Below, piece by piece: positions 1-5,590 of a stretch of 5,783 nt of DNA (position 1 is the first letter of the stretch; each line of letters begins with the position of its first letter). Both the position numbers and the translations under genes were made by a program. Below the pieces are notes generated by a model. The model had not been told where the DNA came from. It did no database searches and was given only the letters and a program-made list of their open reading frames with translations. This DNA is from an uncultured Eubacteriales bacterium (GTDB taxonomy: Bacteria; Bacillota; Clostridia; Oscillospirales; Acutalibacteraceae): the NCBI GenBank assembly GCA_958417225.1, contig CATZCM010000046.1, forward strand, positions 1 to 5,783. The letters are read 5' to 3'.

Positions 1-30
1 TTTACCACAGAATATATATTTCGTGGTAAA
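1..30. repeat. 30-base imperfect palindrome, left copy of a flanking repeat
   Basis: The first 30 bases form a near-palindrome: 8-base arms TTTACCAC (1-8) and GTGGTAAA (23-30) around an AT-rich centre. The reverse complement of 11-29 is identical to 4392-4410 over 19 bases, and the full 30 bases match 4391-4420 at 26 positions in inverted orientation. It lies beyond the terminator of the pilus operon. It could be an operator for an unseen gene to the left, or one end of an inserted or invertible segment. The sequence shows the repeat; its role is inferred. Confidence 0.6.
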
Positions 31-81
31 ACAAATAAACAACCACTACCTTTAGGTTCTAGTTGTCTTACAGGCACTAAA

Positions 82-115
82 AAATGCTGTTGCAATTTTA
101 TATGCAACAGCATTT
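82..115 (-). terminator. Rho-independent terminator of the pilus operon
   Basis: Two perfectly complementary 13-base arms (82-94 and 103-115) enclose an 8-base loop. Read on the minus strand, the stem runs straight into a T-rich tract (TTTTTTA). It lies 58 bases past the stop codon of the basal pilin, as expected for the end of the operon. On the plus strand the stem is followed by a weaker T-rich stretch, so some activity in the other direction is possible. Confidence 0.85.
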
Positions 116-172
116 ACTTTTGATTTTACGCCATTCTTGATACAATAGAAATCATTCCATACACCACTGACT

Positions 173-1138
173 TTACCTACAAATTTTCCTCCTAATAATG
201 ACAAATCCGGCAATTAAAGAAAATGTACAGCAAATCGAAAAAATATGTATAGGCCACCAAGGCACACCTGTTTGCGGCATCGGATTTTCTTCCTGTGGCA
301 CCGCAGTGTTTAACACAGTAAATGTGCTTTCATCCTGAGTTATCGAAATCGTATATCCAGGTATCTCTTCTTCTACAATTGACCAAACAATTAAATTTCC
401 ACTTTCATCGTATTTTGGTATATCATTCCACATATAACACCAGTCATCTAACTCAGAAATGGAAACAGTATCATAAATATTCCCATCACTTAGCAAATTA
501 ATAATGACTGATTTTGGGCGTTGATTCTTCAACTTCTCATCAGCCCAAAGTACTTCAACTTGTATTTTTATTGTCTCTTTTGGTGAAATTTCCTCCCGAA
601 TATATTTTGGCGTAACGGAAACATCATACAACCAAGTATAATCAATTGGATCCATATTTGGCAAGCACGACATAAATGGTTCTGTTTCGTAAATATACCC
701 ATCAACTGAAATGGTATCTCCAATTACTAAATACATTCCTGGTTTAAGATTTTGTTGACCGGAGTGTGAAAACTCAAGATTTCCGTTTTCATCGGTAACC
801 CCCTCACACATAGGACTTATTTCGTCTCGCTGTACATATCCTCTAAGAGTTTCAGCAAGAGAGTTATAACCTGAACTATCTAAACCGTTCACCTCAACAG
901 GATATCGTGCAAATTCCCCAGTAAGTTCAAAATTCACGTCTGAAGACACATTCGCTACACGATAAATTTTAAAAGGAACGTTTGGCAATATTTTTTCCTT
1001 ATAATCATATTTTATCGTCAAAGTTACATCTCTATTCGGATCAATTACACCAGTTGCAATAGACTTTGTTACAGAATTTAAAATCACAATTAGAAAACTA
1101 ATCATTACTGCCAAAATCCGTTTATAAATTATTTTCAC
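173..1138 (-). CDS. Basal (anchor) pilin with Cna B-type domain and MPQTG sorting signal
   Basis: A 321-residue surface protein, probably the minor pilin that ends the fibre and fixes it to the cell wall. Residues 1-29 are a signal peptide. Residues about 38-180 resemble the N-terminal domain common in clostridial anchor pilins (FELTGEFARYPVEVNGLDSS, then LKPGMYLVIGD). Residues about 190-278 are a Cna B-type domain (VLWADE, IPKYDESGN, EEEIPGYT). MPQTG at 287-291 is followed by WWP, a membrane helix at 297-315 and a basic tail: a complete sorting signal. The start is GTG at 1138, seven bases after AGGAGGT; the in-frame GTG at 1147 lies inside that ribosome site. The gene overlaps the sortase by 17 bases, which suggests translational coupling. 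Oddity: valine 196 stands where Cna B-type domains have their isopeptide lysine. Family assignment is firm; the basal role is inferred from size, motif and context. Confidence 0.87.
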   Translation of the reverse strand: MKIIYKRILAVMISFLIVILNSVTKSIATGVIDPNRDVTLTIKYDYKEKILPNVPFKIYRVANVSSDVNFELTGEFARYPVEVNGLDSSGYNSLAETLRGYVQRDEISPMCEGVTDENGNLEFSHSGQQNLKPGMYLVIGDTISVDGYIYETEPFMSCLPNMDPIDYTWLYDVSVTPKYIREEISPKETIKIQVEVLWADEKLKNQRPKSVIINLLSDGNIYDTVSISELDDWCYMWNDIPKYDESGNLIVWSIVEEEIPGYTISITQDESTFTVLNTAVPQEENPMPQTGVPWWPIHIFSICCTFSLIAGFVIIRRKICR

Positions 1139-1952
1139 ATACACCACCTCCTGTTGATTTTTTTCTAAATTTTCTCCAAAACCGAACTACACTTACGATC
1201 AAAAGTATAATCAATACAACTGTAAATATCGGACTAATTTTCACTTCTTTAGACGTTTCGCTTATATCTGCAGCATTTTCTATTCGATGACCTTTCAACA
1301 ACAATCTGTGTGAATTTACTCCATAAGGTGTACACGTCACCAAAGTGCATAAGTCTCTACCATTCTCAATTTTCAACGCAGAGATATCAGTTGGTTTAAC
1401 GACTTGTATTTGTTCTATTTCGTACGTCATTTTCTTATTTAACACATGAAGAACAAATGTATCTCCTATCTCCAGTTTATCCAAATCCGTAAACAACTTC
1501 GCTCTGGGTAATCCTCTATGCCCCGACAATACACAATGAGTATTGTCTTCTCCTGTTGGAAGCGATGTCCATTCTACATGACCTACACCCATTTGCAACG
1601 CAGATTCTCCCGTGCCGTGATATATCGGAAGTGAACAATTTATCTTTAAAATTTCTATACTGCCTATGATCCCAGTATTACAAAAATTTAGAGTATTTTT
1701 GTACTGTGACAGCTGCTTGTCTGTCAAGTAATAATTTTCACCGTAAGCCACAGTCCGATTGTATTCTAGCGCTGCATTCCATTTTTGATTATACGTCTCA
1801 TTTTTCATCTCAGATACATCTTTTGTGTAAAACGATATTACTCGAGCCGAATTCCTAGAATAAACGTAATTTGACACCGTGGGATACAACAATAACAAAA
1901 TTCCTGTTACGAACGATATCGCTATTATGTACGTATGTCTCCTCTCCTTCAC
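1122..1952 (-). CDS. srtC: Class C (pilin-polymerising) sortase
   Basis: A 276-residue membrane-bound transpeptidase that cleaves pilin sorting signals and links each C-terminus to a lysine of the next pilin. Sequence signs: an N-terminal membrane helix (about 8-29); IYHGTGESALQMGVGH; catalytic His 145 in LSGHRGLP; catalytic Cys 207 in TLVTCTPYG; Arg 216 in NSHRLLLKGHR; and a C-terminal membrane helix (about 240-258) with a basic tail. Two membrane anchors and this motif set are typical of class C. The region before the core (ENYYLTDKQLSQY) has no DP(F/W/Y) lid motif, so the active site may be less covered than in streptococcal enzymes. Cysteines at 91 and 106 are additional. GTG 1952 is chosen because AAGGAGG lies nine bases upstream; an in-frame TTG at 1979 has no good site. 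The gene lies 42 bases after the major pilin, evidently in one operon. Confidence 0.93.
   Translation of the reverse strand: MKERRHTYIIAISFVTGILLLLYPTVSNYVYSRNSARVISFYTKDVSEMKNETYNQKWNAALEYNRTVAYGENYYLTDKQLSQYKNTLNFCNTGIIGSIEILKINCSLPIYHGTGESALQMGVGHVEWTSLPTGEDNTHCVLSGHRGLPRAKLFTDLDKLEIGDTFVLHVLNKKMTYEIEQIQVVKPTDISALKIENGRDLCTLVTCTPYGVNSHRLLLKGHRIENAADISETSKEVKISPIFTVVLIILLIVSVVRFWRKFRKKSTGGGVCENNL
1146..1152 (-). promoter_or_regulatory. Ribosome binding site of the basal pilin
   Basis: AGGAGGT on the minus strand, seven bases before GTG 1138. It lies inside the end of the sortase gene and rules out the in-frame GTG at 1147 as a start. Confidence 0.85.
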
Positions 1953-1961
1953 TTGTTGTGG

Positions 1962-1968
1962 CCTCCTT
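1962..1968 (-). promoter_or_regulatory. Ribosome binding site of the sortase
   Basis: AAGGAGG on the minus strand, nine bases before GTG 1952. It places the start 27 bases inside the longest open frame, which begins with TTG at 1979. Confidence 0.8.
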
Positions 1969-1994
1969 ATCCCATTCAATCACTTTCATAAATA

Positions 1995-3506
1995 CTACAT
2001 CTTTTGTTTTAAATTGCGCTTTTTATTGATAAAAACTACTACTGCTAATCCTATTAATAAACTACCCAGTGCATAAAAAATCGTCGTTCCTATTCCTCCC
2101 GTTGTCGCGAGAGAAACCGGTACCCTAAGGGGTAATTCAACTATATCTCCTTCCATAGATTTCTCACTATCATTATTTATAATATATGTTATCTTTTTTA
2201 TTCCTTCAAAGCCAACCTCAATATCAGTAATTTTAAAATTAGCAGTTACCGTTTCGCCTTGATTAGAATACGTAACAGTATAAACGACATCCTTGCTAAA
2301 CCCGCTCGATGTCCATGTTTTGTCTGTACAAGTCCATCTTGTACCGCTATCATCTCTTGATTCAGACCATCCAGTTAACTGTCCATTAACGGACAATTTA
2401 CCATACAATATAGTGCCACTTCCAGTAATCTTACTAATCTGTACAGAACCACCTGCTAATGTACTAATATCTGAGGACCAAACCTTTACTTGAGTGGTAA
2501 AAACTTTAGCTACATCGGATTCGGTATTTCCTTCTTTCGGATAATCATCATATTTTACATTTTCATATTCAATTTGTACTGTACTGTTCTCTCCTTCAGC
2601 AATATTAACATTATTGTTTAATGTTGCACTATATTGAATGATAATATAGAAACTACTAGCGCATTCCCACTTTCCATCTGCAGTTTCCATTTCTTTTGTA
2701 TTTATTTCTACATTAATTTGATCACCCACTCCCACATTCCAGCCAACTGTAAGTTCTGTTTTTTCACCATCATTTTTAGTTTTGGCGACAAAAACATTTG
2801 CGACATTCTCATAAGTTAGTCCTAATGATAAAGTGTTTTTAAATGTAAGTTTACCTTTAAAATCATAAGGTACATACCCAATCACTTTAAATCCAATCAC
2901 ATCTCCAATCCCAGCATTTATAGCTCTTTCACATTTGTTAAATGATTTATCACAAGCTAATACTGATGGAACTGGAATTTCAAATTTTGCATCTATAGAT
3001 AAATCTTCATCATATACTGCTACCAGTCTGGGAGCACACCCATAACTAGAAGTATCTGAAATCAAATAATACCCTGGCACTACATCAGAAAATACATAGG
3101 AAGTTTCAGGTTGTGATGTTGACACAGCAAAAGCTGTATTAAAATACTTATTTATATCCTTACTTAAATCCTCTGCATATGCCACTGCATTTATCTCAAC
3201 ATTTAAAAACTCCCCAAGTTCGTTTAAGTTGCTAGCCTTTTCCGGAGTCACTAAATCTAAAAGATTTTTTTCTTGATTTGACATAACGCTAGTTCCCCAC
3301 TCTAAATCATACAACTTCTTTGTTGTGACATCAACTTTTCCCTTAAGTATCTGATATGCCTTATAATCATGCTGTCTTCCATCATTGTTCGTTATTGTAA
3401 TACTATACGTTGTTGTATCTCCTTCAGCATTCACATACGGTACAATAAACAGCATAACCATAATAACCATTAATGTTAATGACATAATCTTTTTTACAAT
3501 TTTCAT
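1995..3506 (-). CDS. Major pilin (isopeptide-type fimbrial shaft protein) with LATTG sorting signal
   Basis: A 503-residue secreted protein, probably the repeating shaft subunit of a sortase-built pilus. Residues 1-27 are a signal peptide ending VNA. Domain 1 (about 30-170) starts SITITNNDGRQHDYKAYQIL and ends VVPGYYLISD, as in Spy0128/SpaA-type pilins. Domain 2 (about 180-340) contains VPYDFKGKLTFKNTLSLGLTYE, the usual core of the isopeptide-forming fimbrial domain. Domain 3 (about 340-460) occupies the place of a SpaA/Cna B-type domain but is degenerate, with no ETxAPxGY E-box. The C-terminus is LATTGG (from 466), a helix at about 475-493 and KKRNLKQK. LATTG departs from LPXTG by proline to alanine. 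Lys 174 or 187 are candidates for the linking or isopeptide lysine. Five cysteines in the mature protein are unusual. ATG 3506 follows AAAAGGGG by ten bases. First gene of the operon. Confidence 0.9.
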   Translation of the reverse strand: MKIVKKIMSLTLMVIMVMLFIVPYVNAEGDTTTYSITITNNDGRQHDYKAYQILKGKVDVTTKKLYDLEWGTSVMSNQEKNLLDLVTPEKASNLNELGEFLNVEINAVAYAEDLSKDINKYFNTAFAVSTSQPETSYVFSDVVPGYYLISDTSSYGCAPRLVAVYDEDLSIDAKFEIPVPSVLACDKSFNKCERAINAGIGDVIGFKVIGYVPYDFKGKLTFKNTLSLGLTYENVANVFVAKTKNDGEKTELTVGWNVGVGDQINVEINTKEMETADGKWECASSFYIIIQYSATLNNNVNIAEGENSTVQIEYENVKYDDYPKEGNTESDVAKVFTTQVKVWSSDISTLAGGSVQISKITGSGTILYGKLSVNGQLTGWSESRDDSGTRWTCTDKTWTSSGFSKDVVYTVTYSNQGETVTANFKITDIEVGFEGIKKITYIINNDSEKSMEGDIVELPLRVPVSLATTGGIGTTIFYALGSLLIGLAVVVFINKKRNLKQKM

Positions 3507-3516
3507 CTTTGATAAT

Positions 3517-3525
3517 CCCCTTTTC
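3517..3525 (-). promoter_or_regulatory. Ribosome binding site of the major pilin
   Basis: GAAAAGGGG on the minus strand, ten bases before ATG 3506. The in-frame TTG at 3527 lies just upstream of this site and so is an unlikely start. The match to AGGAGG is weaker than for the two downstream genes. Confidence 0.6.
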
Positions 3526-3776
3526 AATTTATTTTTCCACCTAAAATAATAGTAATTTAACTTTTATCGAGTACTAAATGCCAAAAATTCATAGGACACT
3601 GTTTTTTCACATGCTATAATCCTTAAGTGCATTAAGAAAACTCTTGAAACCAATCATCTATAATTACACAAATCGTAATTTTTTTTGAAAAATTCAAAAT
3701 ACATCGCAGCATTTAATTTTCACAATTGTCCATCTCACTAAGCCTTTCGCAATATTTTTCAGATAGAAAATCAAAA

Positions 3777-3806
3777 ATTATATAAATCGCACTTTATTAA
3801 TTTCAG
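3777..3806 (-). promoter_or_regulatory. Candidate sigma-A promoter of the pilus operon
   Basis: On the minus strand CTGAAA (3806-3801, four of six matches to TTGACA) is followed after 18 bases by a perfect TATAAT (3782-3777). Transcription would start near 3770, giving an unusually long leader of about 264 bases before the major pilin. In such AT-rich DNA a chance TATAAT is quite possible, so this is only the best candidate in the gap. Confidence 0.4.
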
Positions 3807-3819
3807 CGCAAATTTGTAC

Positions 3820-4056
3820 TCAACTCACTGATTGCTTTAACCTCCCTCTTTCTGTATATCCTAATATTATTGGTGTATCGTGCGCGACATTATACAACCA
3901 TTGCTTTCGTACATCTTCTGGCATCTGTTTAACTGCAACGTACTGCTCAACCTCATCAGCCGTATCTAGCGTAACAACTACGCTTCCCTCAAATGGAACG
4001 GGTTTTAAATTTAAAGCATCTATCACTTCACATAGCGCACTTTTGTTTTTTATCAT
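3820..4056 (-). CDS. Small hypothetical protein, 78 residues
   Basis: I do not recognise this protein. It has 78 residues with no signal peptide, membrane helix or known motif, so it should be cytoplasmic. The composition is that of a real globular protein: a basic N-terminus (MIKNKSALCEVIDAL), a likely beta strand (SVVVTLD), an acidic helix (TADEVEQYVAVKQMPEDVRK), and a second half with YNVAHDTPIILGYTERGR. The start is ATG 4056, because GGTGAT (4066-4061) lies four bases upstream in the same arrangement as at radC; in-frame ATG 4068 and GTG 4065 lie too close to or inside possible ribosome sites. The ATG 4068 reading would give 82 residues. It precedes the pilus operon on the same strand with a 313-base gap, so a link to pili is only positional. 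That it is a real gene is likely; its function is unknown. Confidence 0.6.
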   Translation of the reverse strand: MIKNKSALCEVIDALNLKPVPFEGSVVVTLDTADEVEQYVAVKQMPEDVRKQWLYNVAHDTPIILGYTERGRLKQSVS

Positions 4057-4249
4057 CCAAATCACCATTCCTTCTAAAAATAAATTTTAAAAAATCCACT
4101 TAATTGTAAAACCATATACTAGTACGCATCACAAACTACACTTAAATACTACTTATCGTTTACAATACTTTCAGTTTCTCAGACCAATATAAACTTATTT
4201 TCTATTCTAAAATTCTTGATCCTACCCACTGTAATTTTTGAATGGCACT

Positions 4250-4330
4250 TTAACAAAGCTGTTTTTGAATAAACCTATTTTTTCTTTTTACTATCATTTT
4301 TGCTTCCGTATTTCTATTATGCGGATTCAT
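4250..4330 (-). CDS. Possible short ORF, 26 codons
   Basis: An ATG at 4330 opens a 26-residue basic frame (MNPHNRNTEAKMIVKRKNRF, then six more residues) with a fair ribosome site, GAAAGGAGTG (4350-4341), whose GGAG core lies 12 bases before the ATG, slightly too far. A second short frame (ENAFNLFDGYEEAKGVR, ending in TAG) runs just upstream and overlaps the ribosome site. These may be remnants of a decayed gene or chance. I recognise neither peptide. Confidence 0.22.
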   Translation of the reverse strand: MNPHNRNTEAKMIVKRKNRFIQKQLC

Positions 4331-4390
4331 ATCACTATCTCACTCCTTTCGCCTCTTCATATCCATCAAATAGATTAAACGCGTTTTCCA

Positions 4391-4420
4391 ATTACCACGA
4401 AATATATATTGTGTGATATA
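4391..4420. repeat. Right copy of the flanking inverted repeat
   Basis: TTACCACGAAATATATATT (4392-4410) is identical to the reverse complement of 11-29. Over 30 bases the two copies agree at 26 positions. This copy has lost most of the right palindrome arm (GTGTGATATA instead of CTGTGGTAAA), so it is less symmetric than the left copy. Confidence 0.6.
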
Positions 4421-4431
4421 TTGTGTGATAT
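4408..4431. repeat. Tandem duplication of ATTGTGTGATAT
   Basis: Two perfect adjacent copies of ATTGTGTGATAT occupy 4408-4419 and 4420-4431. A related ATTATGTGATA (10 of 11 bases) lies at 4569-4579, inside the radC promoter. Three similar sites upstream of one gene suggest binding sites for a regulator, but this is inference. Confidence 0.55.
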
Positions 4432-4460
4432 TTATCCATAAAATACTATTTTATAAAAAA

Positions 4461-4473
4461 TGTAAACATTACA
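4461..4473. promoter_or_regulatory. Short dyad TGTAA-ACA-TTACA
   Basis: Perfect 5-base inverted arms around a 3-base spacer, 148 bases upstream of the radC start. The form fits an operator half-site pair, but the symmetry does not extend beyond the arms, and chance is likely in AT-rich DNA. Confidence 0.25.
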
Positions 4474-4554
4474 AAATTTACTCATACTTATGATTCTTAA
4501 AATGCTATTATATACACAAAGCAAAAATGAAAACATAAAAAATTTAAAAAACTC

Positions 4555-4583
4555 TTGTAAAATAATGCATTATGTGATAAAAT
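4555..4583 (+). promoter_or_regulatory. Sigma-A promoter of radC
   Basis: TTGTAA (4555-4560), a 17-base spacer and TAAAAT (4578-4583), with an extended TG at 4575-4576. Transcription should start near 4590, giving a leader of about 30 bases before GTG 4621. The motif ATTATGTGATA (4569-4579) overlaps the -10 element, so a protein bound there would be expected to affect this promoter. Confidence 0.7.
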
Positions 4584-4608
4584 AATATTAAATATTTATT
4601 TTATCAAT

Positions 4609-4616
4609 GAGGTGAT
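4609..4616 (+). promoter_or_regulatory. Ribosome binding site of radC
   Basis: GAGGTGAT ends four bases before GTG 4621; its GG core lies eight bases from that start. The in-frame GTG at 4612 lies inside this site and is therefore rejected as start. Confidence 0.8.
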
Positions 4617-4620
4617 TCAG

Positions 4621-5295
4621 GTGCATGAAAATCATAGAGATCGCATGAGAAAGAGGTTTCTCAGAGATGGTCTTGATCACTTTGAGAAACACGAAATAAT
4701 TGAAATGTTGTTATTTGGTTTGATACCACGTAGAAATACAAACGACATTGCCCATCGATTAATTGATAGATTTGGTTCTATTTCAGGGATTATCGATGCA
4801 CCGTACTCAGAAATTATGAAAGTCAAAGGAATTGGTGAAAACGGTGCTATATCGTTAAAATTCTTTTCAGAGTTTATTCGTATGTATTTACTTGATCAAT
4901 CCGATCCTGGGGATAAAATCTTAACACGTGAAGATATCGGAAAAATTTTCATAAATAAGTTTTTTAATATGACTGACGAATGTTTGGCTGTTATGCTTCT
5001 CGATAAATATCAAAAAATGAAATCGTGTGATATTATTCGAAAAGGTAATTTTAATTCAATTGACATAAATGCTAAGGAAATCTTCAATTATGCCACAAAG
5101 TATAACTCTAACTCTGTTATTATCGCTCATAACCATCCCGGCGGTTTAGCACTTCCTTCCGCAAACGATATAAAATCTACATTTAAGCTCAAACAGGTAC
5201 TACGTGCTATGAGTATAGATTTAGTTGATCATTACGTTATTTCCAGTGATGATTGGGTTTCCTTCGTAGACGCCCATATCGATCAATCACTATAA
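4621..5295 (+). CDS. radC: RadC-like JAB/MPN domain protein
   Basis: A 224-residue cytoplasmic protein of the RadC (UPF0758) family. Residues about 1-90 are the N-terminal helical part with a helix-hairpin-helix (KVKGIGENGA, about 67-76), preceded by the family pattern AHRLIDRFGSISGIIDA. Residues about 98-220 are the JAB/MPN domain. Its JAMM zinc-site residues are present: Glu 120 (TDECLAVMLLD), His 170 and His 172 in HNHPGG, Ser 180 and Asp 183 in LPSANDI; the family ending MSIDLVDHYVI follows. The intact site suggests an active metal-binding fold, but the biochemical role of RadC proteins is unsettled; a DNA-repair role was once proposed and later doubted, and many copies lie on mobile elements. 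The start is GTG 4621, set by GAGGTGAT. The gene has its own promoter and terminator, so it is probably monocistronic. Length is about normal for the family. Confidence 0.93.
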   Translation: MHENHRDRMRKRFLRDGLDHFEKHEIIEMLLFGLIPRRNTNDIAHRLIDRFGSISGIIDAPYSEIMKVKGIGENGAISLKFFSEFIRMYLLDQSDPGDKILTREDIGKIFINKFFNMTDECLAVMLLDKYQKMKSCDIIRKGNFNSIDINAKEIFNYATKYNSNSVIIAHNHPGGLALPSANDIKSTFKLKQVLRAMSIDLVDHYVISSDDWVSFVDAHIDQSL

Positions 5296-5321
5296 TTTTA
5301 TTCAACTTCTTACATTATTTT

Positions 5322-5368
5322 AAAAAAGCAGAACTTTTTAGTATAATGCTAAAAAATTCTGCTTTTTT
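5322..5368. terminator. Bidirectional rho-independent terminator
   Basis: Left arm 5322-5341 and right arm 5349-5368 are complementary over 20 bases with a single C/A mismatch, around the 7-base loop TATAATG. The arms begin with A6 and end with T6, giving a U-tract in both directions. It lies 26 bases past the radC stop and 222 bases past the stop of the convergent gene, so it can serve both. Confidence 0.88.
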
Positions 5369-5590
5369 CTGAGCAGGAACAATAATTCCTAATTCTCACA
5401 TACGTCAAAATTCACAGTTAGTACCCAAAATCAAGATTTTTATGTCTTTCAATTTTTCAAACGATCACGTGTAAATATCACCATTTTTTGTAGTTTCAGA
5501 TTGAAAACACAAAAGGTTTTTAATTTTACCAACAATGCATACCAACAACCAATAGTATAATCATCCACTTCTTCCTTTAAGATAATATTT
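5369..5590. other. Spacer downstream of the PD-(D/E)XK gene, no gene seen
   Basis: Between the terminator and the stop codon of the partial gene there are 222 AT-rich bases. A minus-strand ATG at 5560 preceded by AAAGGAAG opens only 12 codons, and a GTG at 5564 opens 39 codons of unfamiliar sequence. I see no RNA gene or repeat. It may hold eroded coding sequence, but there is no positive evidence. Confidence 0.5.

Larger units (their letters stand above)
3507..3819 (-). other. Leader region upstream of the pilus operon, no gene seen
   Basis: This 313-base AT-rich gap lies between the small orphan gene and the major pilin. On both strands I find only very short open frames without ribosome sites. 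It holds the promoter candidate at 3777-3806 and a small inverted repeat, TTTTGAA (3683-3689) and TTCAAAA (3693-3699). I see no intrinsic terminator after the orphan gene, so read-through from it into the pilus operon is possible. Confidence 0.6.
4057..4620. other. AT-rich intergenic region between the orphan gene and radC
   Basis: This divergent gap of 564 bases contains no convincing large gene. From left to right it holds a possible 26-codon minus-strand ORF (4250-4330), the right copy of the flanking repeat (4391-4420), a 12-base tandem duplication (4408-4431), a short dyad TGTAA-ACA-TTACA (4461-4473), and the radC promoter and ribosome site (4555-4616). I could not find a convincing promoter for the orphan gene here. 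Confidence 0.6.

Noticed and set aside
37..66. Weak hairpin with ACAAC (39-43) and GTTGT (62-66) arms
   Set aside because: Only 9 of 12 arm positions pair and there is no T-run after it; the stronger hairpin at 82-115 explains termination.
134..172. Twelve-codon frame just after the basal pilin (YGMISIVSRMA)
   Set aside because: Too short and with no ribosome site; a truncated signal peptidase was considered because such genes often accompany pilus operons, but nothing in the peptide supports it.
1879..2819. Three plus-strand open frames of 61-66 codons (1879-2076, 2293-2493, 2634-2819)
   Set aside because: They lie antisense within or across the sortase and major pilin genes and have no convincing ribosome sites or family-like sequence.
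3662..3688. AATTAC/GTAATT stem followed by a run of T on the plus strand
   Set aside because: The stem is six AT-rich pairs and no plus-strand gene ends nearby, so a terminator call is not justified.
4391..4431. NrdR box (ACACWATATATWGTGT) suggested by the ATATATTGTGT stretches
   Set aside because: Only one half-site is matched in each copy; the other half is absent, and no ribonucleotide reductase gene is in view.
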